Positions 15,991 through 23,441 of a stretch of DNA of 64,000 bases are shown here, piece by piece (position 1 is the stretch's first letter; each line of letters starts with the position of its first letter). The stretch lies in NCBI RefSeq assembly GCF_020215705.1, contig NZ_JAIWNB010000020.1:124001-188000 (forward strand), read 5' to 3'. A program made the position numbers and the translations under genes. The notes beneath the pieces were generated by a model that had not been told where the DNA came from, did not search any database, and was given only the letters and a program-made list of their open reading frames with translations. Source of the stretch: Nonomuraea aurantiaca (GTDB lineage Bacteria; Actinomycetota; Actinomycetes; Streptosporangiales; Streptosporangiaceae).

Positions 15991-16863
15991 GTGCCCGACG
16001 TCATCCTGGGTCCCAACCGCTACGGCAAGGCGGAGACCAGGCTCGTCCGCGTCGTCCGGGAGGGCGGCGTCCACCACCTGAAGGACCTGAGCGTCAGCTC
16101 CTCCCTCTCCGGCGACATGGCGGCCGTCCACCTGACCGGTGACAACGCCACCGTGCTGCCGACCGACTCGCAGAAGAACACCGTCTACGCCTTCGCCAAG
16201 AAGCACGGCGTCGACCAGATCGAGGACTTCGCGCTGCTGCTGGCCAGGCATTTCGTCGAGTCGCAGCCGCCGATCCACCACGCCAGGGTGGAGATCGAGG
16301 AGTACGCCTGGGAGCGGATCGGCGGCGACCGGCCGCACTCGTTCGCGCGCAAGGGCGGCGAGGTGCGCACCTGCGTCGTCCACCACGACCGCGACGGCCG
16401 CACGACCGTGGTCTCCGGCCTGAAGGACCTGGTCGTGCTCAACTCGACGGGCTCGGAGTTCCACGGCTACATCCAGGACGAGTACACCACGCTGCCACCG
16501 GCCACCGACCGCGTCCTCGCCACCGCCGTGGCCGCCCGGTGGCGCCACGCCGCCGAAGGGTCCGCGTACGGCAAGTCGTACGAGGAGGTACGGCGATGCC
16601 TGCTGGAGGCGTTCGCCGACACGCACAGCCTGTCGCTGCAGCAGACGCTGTACGCGATGGGAAAACGGGTACTGGACACCCGTGGCGAGGTCTGCGAGAT
16701 CAGGTTCGCGATGCCGAACAAGCACCACTTCCTGGTGGACCTCTCGCCGTTCGGCCTGGACAACGACAACGAGGTCTACTTCGCGGCCGACCGCCCCTAT
16801 GGCCTGATCGAGGGCGGCGTGCTGCGCGAGGACGCCCCTGACGCCGCATTCGCCTGGGAGTAG
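15991..16863 (+). CDS. uao: Urate oxidase (cofactor-free uricase)
   Basis: A 290-residue T-fold uricase that oxidises urate to 5-hydroxyisourate with O2. It has the two repeated T-fold halves: LGPNRYGKAETRLVRV, LTGDNATVLPTDSQKNTVYAF, then VLNSTGSEFHGYIQDEYTTL (urate-binding region) and FAMPNKHHFLVDL. The catalytic Lys and Thr correspond to RYGKAETR and PTDSQKNT. It uses a GTG start 3 bp after uraH. Downstream the xanthine-dehydrogenase-type subunits begin after 4 bp, so the operon covers xanthine or 8-oxopurine to allantoin. Confidence 0.95.
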   Translation: MPDVILGPNRYGKAETRLVRVVREGGVHHLKDLSVSSSLSGDMAAVHLTGDNATVLPTDSQKNTVYAFAKKHGVDQIEDFALLLARHFVESQPPIHHARVEIEEYAWERIGGDRPHSFARKGGEVRTCVVHHDRDGRTTVVSGLKDLVVLNSTGSEFHGYIQDEYTTLPPATDRVLATAVAARWRHAAEGSAYGKSYEEVRRCLLEAFADTHSLSLQQTLYAMGKRVLDTRGEVCEIRFAMPNKHHFLVDLSPFGLDNDNEVYFAADRPYGLIEGGVLREDAPDAAFAWE

Positions 16864-16867
16864 AGCG

Positions 16868-17728
16868 ATGGAATTCCTGCGCCCCACGACATGGGACGAG
16901 GCGCTGGCCGCCAAGGCGGACCGGCCCGGGGCCATGCCCATCCAGGGCGGCACCGACGTGATGGTCGAGATCAACTTCGACGTACGACGGCCGGAGGCGC
17001 TGCTGGACCTGACCCGCGTGCCCGAGCTGCGTACCTGGTCCCTGGAGGACGGCCGCTACCGGGTGGGGGCCGCCGTGTCGTACACCACGATCATCGAGGA
17101 GCTCAGCGGCCCGCTGCCGGGACTGGCGCAGGCGTCGCGGACGGTCGGCTCGCCGCAGATCCGCAACCGCGGCTCGGTCGGCGGCAACCTCGGCGCGGCC
17201 TCGCCCGCCGGAGACAGCCACCCGCCGCTGCTCGCCGCCGGGGCGGTGATCGAGGTGGAGTCACGCGACGGCGGCGTCAGGATGATCCCCGCGCACGAGT
17301 TCTACCTGGGCGTCAAGCGATCCGCGCTGCGGCCGGACGAGCTGATCAGGGCCGTCCACCTCGAAGCCGCCACCGGCCCCCAATACTTCTCCAAGGTCGG
17401 CACCCGCAACGCCATGGTCATCGCGGTGTGCTCCTTCGCGGTCGCGCTGCATCCGGGGGAGAGGCGGGTCGGCACCGGCCTAGGCTCGGCCGCGCCCACG
17501 CCGCGCAGGGCGCTGGAGGCGGAGGAGTTCCTGCGCCGCGAGCTCGACTGGAGCGCCCGGCTCGACCCCGCCGTGCTGAAGCGGTTCGGCGAGCTGTGCG
17601 CCCGGGCCGCCTCGCCGATCGACGACGTGCGCGGCACCGCCGACTACCGCAGGCACGCCATCGGCGTGATGGCCCGCCGCACACTGACCTGGGCCTGGAA
17701 CGACTACCGAGGAAGGAGGGCCGCCTGA
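16868..17728 (+). CDS. Xanthine dehydrogenase family FAD-binding subunit
   Basis: A 286-residue FAD subunit of the molybdenum hydroxylase family (XdhB/CoxM type). It opens with FLRPTTWDEALAA, has the FAD-binding stretches MPIQGGTDVMVEIN and RNRGSVGGNLGAASPAGDSHPPLLA, and ends with the typical C-terminal domain (DVRGTADYRRHAIGVMARR). It passes electrons from the 2Fe-2S subunit to FAD and NAD. Its stop overlaps the 2Fe-2S gene by one base. The matching large molybdopterin subunit is not in this window. Confidence 0.92.
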   Translation: MEFLRPTTWDEALAAKADRPGAMPIQGGTDVMVEINFDVRRPEALLDLTRVPELRTWSLEDGRYRVGAAVSYTTIIEELSGPLPGLAQASRTVGSPQIRNRGSVGGNLGAASPAGDSHPPLLAAGAVIEVESRDGGVRMIPAHEFYLGVKRSALRPDELIRAVHLEAATGPQYFSKVGTRNAMVIAVCSFAVALHPGERRVGTGLGSAAPTPRRALEAEEFLRRELDWSARLDPAVLKRFGELCARAASPIDDVRGTADYRRHAIGVMARRTLTWAWNDYRGRRAA

Positions 17729-18201
17729 TGCGCGTCACCTTCACCGTCAACGGCCGCGAGGAGTGCGCCGACGACGTGTGGGAGGGCGAGAGCCTCCTGT
17801 ACGTGCTGCGCGAGCGGGTCGGCCTGCCCGGCTCCAAGAACGCCTGCGAGCAGGGCGAATGCGGATCGTGCACGGTCTATCTCGACGGTACGCCGGTCTG
17901 CGCCTGCCTCGTCGCCGCCGGGCAGGCCGAGGGCCGCCAGGTGCGTACCGTCGAGGGCCTGGCCGAGGGAGACCGGCTAGACCCCGTGCAGGAGGCGTTC
18001 GTCGAGAGCGGCGCGGTGCAGTGCGGCTTCTGCACGCCCGGCCTGATCGTGCAGACGCACGACCTGCTGGAGCGCGTGGACCGGCCGTCCGACGCGGAGA
18101 TCCGCGAGGCCCTCGCGGGCAACCTGTGCCGCTGCACCGGGTACGAGAAGATCTTGGACGCGGTACGGCTGGCGGCCGAGCGAAAGGCGGCGACCAGGTG
18201 A
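17728..18201 (+). CDS. Xanthine dehydrogenase family 2Fe-2S subunit
   Basis: A 157-residue protein with two 2Fe-2S clusters. The plant-ferredoxin-like cluster is in CEQGECGSCTVYLDGTPVCAC and the second cluster in AVQCGFCTPGLIVQ plus GNLCRCTGYEKI. These are hallmarks of the small iron-sulfur subunit of xanthine dehydrogenase and related hydroxylases. The ATG at 17728 overlaps the FAD gene stop, and its own stop overlaps the GTG of the deaminase gene. The next gene is not the usual molybdopterin subunit, which is unexpected for such an operon. Confidence 0.93.
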   Translation: MRVTFTVNGREECADDVWEGESLLYVLRERVGLPGSKNACEQGECGSCTVYLDGTPVCACLVAAGQAEGRQVRTVEGLAEGDRLDPVQEAFVESGAVQCGFCTPGLIVQTHDLLERVDRPSDAEIREALAGNLCRCTGYEKILDAVRLAAERKAATR

Positions 18202-19607
18202 CCTCTCCCACGCGGCCCGGCTCTGTGCAGATCGACAACGTCTACATCGCGCCTGTTGCCGGACCGGAAATCGAGTCCGGATATATCCGTATCGAGGGTG
18301 ATCTGATCACCGGCCTCGGCCCCATGACCGAGGCGCCCGCCACCCCACCGGCCGGCCGGATCGACGGCACCGGCTGCCTGGCCACGCCCGGCCTGGTCAA
18401 CACCCACCACCACCTCTACCAGTGGGCCTCGCAGGGCCTCGCCCAGGACGCGACGCTGTTCGAGTGGCTGGTGGCCCTCTACCCCGTGTGGGCCGCCATG
18501 GACGCCGAGGTCGTCAGGGGCGCGGCCGGCGCGGGGCTCGGCCACCTGGCCCTGTCCGGCTGCACCACCTCCAGCGACCACCACTACGTCTTCCCCAAGG
18601 GCCGCGGCGACCTGCTCGCCGCCGAGATCGAGGCGGCGCGCGAGCTGGGCATCCGCTTCCACCCGGCCCGCGGCTCCATGGACAGGGGCCAGTCGCAGGG
18701 CGGTCTGCCCCCGGAGGTCGTCGTCGAGCGGCTCGACGAGATCCTCGCCGCCACCGCCGAGGCCGTCGACGTCCACCACGACCCGTCGTTCTCCTCGAAG
18801 CTGCGGATCGCGGTGGCGCCCTGCTCGCCGTTCTCGGTGAGCGGTGAGCTGATGACCGAGGCCGCCGCCCTCGCCAGGGACCGGGGAGTGCGCCTGCACA
18901 CCCACCTGGCCGAGACGCTGGACGAGGAGGAGCACTGCCGCGCGCAGTTCGGCATGCGGCCCGTCGAGTACATGGACAAGCTCGGCTGGCTCGGCCCCGA
19001 CGTGTGGTTCGCCCACGCGGTGCACCTCAGCGACGCCGACATCGGCAAGCTCGCCGCCACCGGCACCGGCTCCGCGCACTGCCCCTCCTCGAACGGCCGG
19101 CTCGGCGCCGGAATCGCCCGGGTGTCGGAGATGCTGCGCCGCGGCGCGAACGTCGGCCTCGGCGTGGACGGCAGCGCCTCCTCGGAGCTGACCACGCTGT
19201 CCGGCGAGATGCGGCAGGCACTGCTGTTCCAGCGGGCCGTGTACGGTCCCGGCGCGCTGACCGCCCGGCAGGCGCTCGAACTCGCCACCCTCGGCGGAGC
19301 CCGCAACCTCGGCCGTGCGGACGAGCTGGGCACGCTCGAGGCGGGCAAGCTCGCGGACATCGCGCTGTGGCGGGTGGACGAGCCGTTCGCCTCGGCGGTG
19401 ACCGACCCGGTCTGCCGCCTGGTCTTCGCCACCCGCCAGCCGCCGCTGGCCCGGCTGCTGGTCGGCGGCGAGACGGTCGTCGAGGACGACGAGCTCAGAA
19501 CCGTCGCCCATGACGCCGCCGGCCGCGCGGGCGCCGAGGCCCACCGCCGCCTGACCCGGCTTGCTGAGAAGCACGGCATCACCGCCACCAAGGAGATCCA
19601 CCGGTAA
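18198..19607 (+). CDS. 8-oxoguanine deaminase (amidohydrolase)
   Basis: A 469-residue zinc amidohydrolase of the AtzB/8-oxoguanine deaminase group, converting 8-oxoguanine to urate. Metal-ligand motifs are TPGLVNTHHHLYQW, LHTHLAET and VWFAHAVHL, with the substrate-recognising CPSSNGRLGAG and the late Asp in GLGVDGSASSE. Its place between xanthine-dehydrogenase-type subunits and urate catabolic genes supports a purine substrate. Guanine or another aminopurine is possible. GTG 18198 overlaps the preceding stop (GTGA). A long in-frame upstream extension is an artefact of reading through the 2Fe-2S gene in another frame. Confidence 0.88.
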   Translation: MTSPTRPGSVQIDNVYIAPVAGPEIESGYIRIEGDLITGLGPMTEAPATPPAGRIDGTGCLATPGLVNTHHHLYQWASQGLAQDATLFEWLVALYPVWAAMDAEVVRGAAGAGLGHLALSGCTTSSDHHYVFPKGRGDLLAAEIEAARELGIRFHPARGSMDRGQSQGGLPPEVVVERLDEILAATAEAVDVHHDPSFSSKLRIAVAPCSPFSVSGELMTEAAALARDRGVRLHTHLAETLDEEEHCRAQFGMRPVEYMDKLGWLGPDVWFAHAVHLSDADIGKLAATGTGSAHCPSSNGRLGAGIARVSEMLRRGANVGLGVDGSASSELTTLSGEMRQALLFQRAVYGPGALTARQALELATLGGARNLGRADELGTLEAGKLADIALWRVDEPFASAVTDPVCRLVFATRQPPLARLLVGGETVVEDDELRTVAHDAAGRAGAEAHRRLTRLAEKHGITATKEIHR

Positions 19608-19902
19608 CCACGCCCGCGCGGGCTCCCCGCCGTCCGGCCGAGCCCTGTGTGCCGGGTTCTGTCGTGAATCGCGCGGTGGGCGCGTGCCTCAGGCGTCGTC
19701 GCGCTTGCGTTCGCGGTAGGCGCGGACCTTGGCGATGCTGCCGCAGCCGCGTCCGTCCGGGCCGCCCGCGGCTGATCTGGACGACCCGGTCGGCGGCGCC
19801 GGACGCCAGTTCGAGCCGCCGCATGCCGGGATGTGATGATGAATCGTCGCGTCTCCCCGGAGGCGGGGCCGTTCGCCGTTCGTCATCGTGTGGGAGTTCG
19901 TA
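19608..19902. other. Intergenic region before glycerate kinase
   Basis: About 295 bp without a convincing gene. On the minus strand the stretch 19689-19830 reads as a short Arg/Lys-rich tail ending RGCGSIAKVRAYRERKRDD preceded by ACGGSNW, but no start or family could be assigned. The promoter of the downstream genes may lie at its right end. Confidence 0.4.
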
Positions 19903-21042
19903 GTGGTTGAGCATGTGCTCGTTGCCCCCGACAAGTTCAAGGGGTCGCTGACCGCCGCCGAGGTGGCGGCCCATGTGTCGGCGGGGCTGGGCGTACCGGC
20001 GATAGAGCTGCCCGTCGCCGATGGGGGAGACGGCACCGTGGACGCGGTCGTGGCCTGTGGGTTCACCCGCGTCTCCCGCCAGGTCACCGGGCCCACGGGC
20101 GAGCCCGTCCAGGCTTCGTACGCGCGGCGCGGGGACACGGCCGTCGTCGAGCTCGCCGAGGCGTCCGGCCTGCGCCGTCTCCCCGGCGGGCTCGAGCCGC
20201 TCACCGCCACGAGCTACGGCACCGGCGAGCTCGTCGCCGACGCGATCCGCCAGGGCGCCAAGCGCATCGTGCTGGGCCTGGGCGGCAGCGCCTGCACCGA
20301 CGGGGGCGCCGGCATGGCGCAGGCGCTCGGCGCTCGCTTCCTCGACGCTCAGGGCGACGAGCTCGAGTACGGCGGAGCCGCCCTGAGCAGGCTCGACCGC
20401 ATCGACATCACCGGTTTCACGGATATGTCGGGCATCGAGGTGGTGGTGGCCAGCGACGTCGACAACCCGCTCCTCGGCCCGCACGGCGCCGCGGCCATCT
20501 ACGGCCCGCAGAAGGGCGCGACCCTGGAGGACGTGCCGGTCCTGGACCGGGCGCTCGCCCGCCTCGCCGCCGTCGCCACCCGCACGCACGGTCTCGCGGG
20601 CGCCGTCGAGCACGACGACGTACCCCGCCCGATGGGCGTCGCCGGGGCTCCGGGCGCGGGGGCCGCGGGTGGCGTGGGGTTCGCCGCGCTGGCGTTCCTG
20701 CACGCCGAGGTGCAGCCGGGCATCGACTACCTTCTCGACCTGCTCGGGTTCGGTGAGCAGGTCAAGGGCGCCCGCCTGGTGATCACCGGTGAGGGCTCGC
20801 TGGACGAGCAGTCGTTGCGCGGCAAGGCCCCTGTCGGCGTCGCTCAGGCGGCCGCCAGGGCCGGCGTGCCGGTGGTCGCCGTCTGTGGCCGCCGTACCCT
20901 CTCCGACGCCGAGCTCCGGGCGGCGGGCATCGAGGCCGCCTACGCTCTCACCGACCTGGAGCCCGACCCGGCCCGCTGCATGGCCGACGCCGCCGCGCTC
21001 CTCGAACGCCTGGCCGCCAAGCTCGCCGCCGACCGCCTATGA
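19903..21042 (+). CDS. Glycerate kinase (GarK/GlxK type)
   Basis: A 379-residue glycerate kinase of the GarK fold, phosphorylating D-glycerate to 2-phosphoglycerate. Characteristic parts are VLVAPDKFKGSLTAAEVAAH, PVADGGDGTVDAV, LGLGGSACTDGGAGMAQALG, NPLLGPHGAAAIYGPQKGA and ITGEGSLDEQSLRGKAP. I chose GTG 19903 because GGGAG lies 6 bp upstream; GTG 19888 is in frame too. In a purine block it makes sense as the exit route: glyoxylate from ureidoglycolate becomes tartronate semialdehyde, glycerate and then 2-phosphoglycerate. Confidence 0.92.
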   Translation: MVEHVLVAPDKFKGSLTAAEVAAHVSAGLGVPAIELPVADGGDGTVDAVVACGFTRVSRQVTGPTGEPVQASYARRGDTAVVELAEASGLRRLPGGLEPLTATSYGTGELVADAIRQGAKRIVLGLGGSACTDGGAGMAQALGARFLDAQGDELEYGGAALSRLDRIDITGFTDMSGIEVVVASDVDNPLLGPHGAAAIYGPQKGATLEDVPVLDRALARLAAVATRTHGLAGAVEHDDVPRPMGVAGAPGAGAAGGVGFAALAFLHAEVQPGIDYLLDLLGFGEQVKGARLVITGEGSLDEQSLRGKAPVGVAQAAARAGVPVVAVCGRRTLSDAELRAAGIEAAYALTDLEPDPARCMADAAALLERLAAKLAADRL

Positions 21043-21141
21043 CCAGACGTACGGGGCCGGCCTCTGGCTGGACGTACGAGCTCGGCCTTTGACTGGACAT
21101 ACGGGCCTCGTCCGCCTTCGGACCGGACATATGGCATCGGG
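21041..21141. repeat. Degenerate 25-29 bp tandem repeat upstream of allantoinase
   Basis: Four imperfect units are seen, starting GACCAGACGTACGGGGCC (21041), GGCTGGACGTACGAGCTC (21066), GACTGGACATACGGGCCTC (21091) and GGACCGGACATATGG (21120). The first begins in the stop codon of the glycerate kinase. The shared core is CYGGACRTACG. It fills the gap before the allantoinase ribosome-binding site and could be inert or regulatory. Confidence 0.7.
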
Positions 21142-21163
21142 TTGTGGCGAGGAAGGAGTGGAC

Positions 21164-22474
21164 ATGACCGGCTATGACCTCGTGGTCCGATCGCGCAGGA
21201 CCATCACCCCCGACGGCGAGCGGGCCGCCTCGGTGGCCGTCCGCGACGGCCGGATCGCCGCGGTGGGCGCGTACGGTGACGCCATCGAGGCGGCCGAGGA
21301 CATCGACCTGCGCGATCTCGCGCTGCTGCCCGGCCTGGTCGACACCCACGTGCACGTCAACGAGCCGGGCCGCACCCACTGGGAGGGGTTCGCCTCGGCC
21401 ACCAGGGCGGCCGCCGCGGGCGGGGTCACCACGATCGTGGACATGCCGCTCAACTCGCTCCCGCCCACCGTCACCGTGGACGCGCTCGACGCCAAGCTGC
21501 GTGCCGCCGCCGGGCAGTGCCACGTGGACGTCGGCTTCTGGGGCGGTGCGATCCCCGGCAACATCAAGGACCTGCGCCCGCTGCACGACCGCGGGGTCTA
21601 CGGCTTCAAGTGCTTCCTGTCGCCGTCAGGCGTGGAGGAGTTCCCGCCGCTCAGCCCTTCGGAGGTACGCCCGGCGCTCACGGAGCTCGCCGGGTTCGAC
21701 GGCCTCATGGTCGTACACGCCGAGGACCCGGCGCTGCTCGCCGAGCCGGCAGGTCCGACATACCGCGAGTTCGTGGACTCCCGGCCGGGGGCGGCCGAGC
21801 GCAGCGCGGTCGAGCAGGTGATCCGGCTGGCCAGGGAGACCGGCGCCCGGGTGCACATCCTGCACGTCTCCAGCGCCGACTGCCTGGAGCCGCTGGCCGC
21901 CGCCCAGGCCGAGGGGCTACGCGTCACCGCCGAGACCTGTCCCCACTACCTGACCCTGGCCGCCGAACAGGTGCCCGAGGGCGAGACCGCCTACAAGTGC
22001 TGCCCGCCGATCCGCTCCGCCGCCAACCGCGACCGGCTCTGGGACGGGCTGGCGAGCGGCGTGCTGAGCTGCGTCGTCTCCGACCACTCGCCCGCACCGG
22101 CCGACCTCAAGGTGCCCTCGTTCGCGGCGGCGTGGGGCGGCATCGCCTCGCTCCAGCTCGGCCTGTCCGCCGTGTGGACCGAGGCGTCGCGTCGCGGTCA
22201 CGGGCTGGCCGACGTGGTGCGCTGGATGTCCACCCAACCAGCAGCAATAGCCCATATTTCCGGAAAAGGCGCGATAAAGGTGGGCAACGACGCTGATCTC
22301 GTGGCTTTCGATGCCGTTGCCGTCAACCCGGTCGACGCGGCCCGGCTCCACCACAAGAACCCGGTGACGCCCTACCACGGCCACCTTCTCAAGGGTGCCG
22401 TCCTTACCACCTGGCTCCGCGGCCGGCCCACTGACGGCGTACCGCACGGAGCCTTCCTGATGGGAGAGCAGTAG
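21164..22474 (+). CDS. allB: Allantoinase
   Basis: A 436-residue cyclic amidohydrolase that hydrolyses allantoin to allantoate with a binuclear metal centre. Seen are LPGLVDTHVHVNEPGRTHWEGF (His-X-His), the carbamylated Lys in GFKCFLSPSGVEEF (the allantoinase hallmark), VVHAEDPALL, VHILHVSSADCLEPL, TCPHYLTL and SDHSPAP. ATG 21164 is preceded by GGAAGGAG. Its stop is immediately followed by the allantoicase ATG, so the two are translationally coupled. Confidence 0.95.
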   Translation: MTGYDLVVRSRRTITPDGERAASVAVRDGRIAAVGAYGDAIEAAEDIDLRDLALLPGLVDTHVHVNEPGRTHWEGFASATRAAAAGGVTTIVDMPLNSLPPTVTVDALDAKLRAAAGQCHVDVGFWGGAIPGNIKDLRPLHDRGVYGFKCFLSPSGVEEFPPLSPSEVRPALTELAGFDGLMVVHAEDPALLAEPAGPTYREFVDSRPGAAERSAVEQVIRLARETGARVHILHVSSADCLEPLAAAQAEGLRVTAETCPHYLTLAAEQVPEGETAYKCCPPIRSAANRDRLWDGLASGVLSCVVSDHSPAPADLKVPSFAAAWGGIASLQLGLSAVWTEASRRGHGLADVVRWMSTQPAAIAHISGKGAIKVGNDADLVAFDAVAVNPVDAARLHHKNPVTPYHGHLLKGAVLTTWLRGRPTDGVPHGAFLMGEQ

Positions 22475-23419
22475 ATGCCCGGCTTCACCGCCCTGCCCGA
22501 CCTCGCGCTGCGTACCCTCGGCGGTTCGGTGGTCGCCGCCAGCGACGAGTCCTTCGCCGAGAAGGAGAGCCTGATCAGGCCGGGACGGCCCGGTTTCCAG
22601 GCGGAGACGTTCGGCAGCAAGGGTCAGGTCTACGACGGCTGGGAGACCCGGCGCCGGCGCGAGCCCGGCCACGACTGGGCGATCGTCCGGCTCGGCCTGC
22701 CGGGCGTCGTCCGCGGTGTGGTGATCGACACGGCCTGGTTCAAGGGCAACTACCCGCCGCACGCCTCGGTCGAGGCCGCGGCCGTGGACGGCTACCCGTC
22801 GCCCGCCGAGCTCGCCGACGCCGACTGGGTGGAGATCGTGCCGAGGAGCGACCTCAAGGGGGACGCCGAGCACGCTTTCGAGGTGACCGACGACTCCCGT
22901 TACACGCACGTACGGCTGAACATGTATCCCGACGGCGGGATCGCCCGGTTGCGCGTGCACGGCGAGGTCCGGCCGGATCTGTCCCTCTACGAGGGGCTCA
23001 GCCTCGACCTGGCCGCCCTGGCGAACGGGGGGCGGGTCACCGCCTGCTCCAACGAGTTCTACTCGGCGCCCGACAACGTCCTGGCCCCCGGGCTGGCCCG
23101 CCACCAGGCGGAGGGCTGGGAGACCGCGCGGCGGCGGGAGGCCGGCAACGAGTGGCTGGTCATCCGGCTCGCCGCGCGCGGCGTCATCCGGCTGGCCGAG
23201 ATCGACACCACGAACCTGCTGTTCAACGCGCCCGGATGGGTGTCACTGACCGGGTACGACGGTGACCGTGAGGTCGAGCTGCTGGCCAGGACGCGGCTGC
23301 AGCCCGACACCCCGCACCGGTTCCGCCTGGAGCACGCCGAGCCGGTCACGCGGGTGCGCGTCGACATCTATCCCGACGGGGGGCTGGCAAGGGTCCGGCT
23401 GCACGGCAACCTCGCCTGA
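22475..23419 (+). CDS. alc: Allantoicase
   Basis: A 314-residue protein with the internal duplication of allantoicases. The first half has WETRRRREPGHDWAIVRLGL and the second WETARRREAGNEWLVIRLAA, each within a jelly-roll repeat, and each half ends in a YPDGG(I/L)AR(L/V)R motif. It hydrolyses allantoate to ureidoglycolate and urea. The start ATG directly follows the allB stop. The ureidoglycolate lyase and urease that would finish the pathway are not in the window. Confidence 0.94.
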   Translation: MPGFTALPDLALRTLGGSVVAASDESFAEKESLIRPGRPGFQAETFGSKGQVYDGWETRRRREPGHDWAIVRLGLPGVVRGVVIDTAWFKGNYPPHASVEAAAVDGYPSPAELADADWVEIVPRSDLKGDAEHAFEVTDDSRYTHVRLNMYPDGGIARLRVHGEVRPDLSLYEGLSLDLAALANGGRVTACSNEFYSAPDNVLAPGLARHQAEGWETARRREAGNEWLVIRLAARGVIRLAEIDTTNLLFNAPGWVSLTGYDGDREVELLARTRLQPDTPHRFRLEHAEPVTRVRVDIYPDGGLARVRLHGNLA

Positions 23420-23441
23420 CAGCCGTCGCCCGGCCGTCGGG

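Noticed and set aside
19689-19830. Minus-strand segment with ACGGSNW and an Arg/Lys-rich end, resembling a small zinc-ribbon protein
   Set aside because: No start codon with a ribosome-binding site, only one clear Cys pair, and no family match; left as unassigned intergenic sequence.
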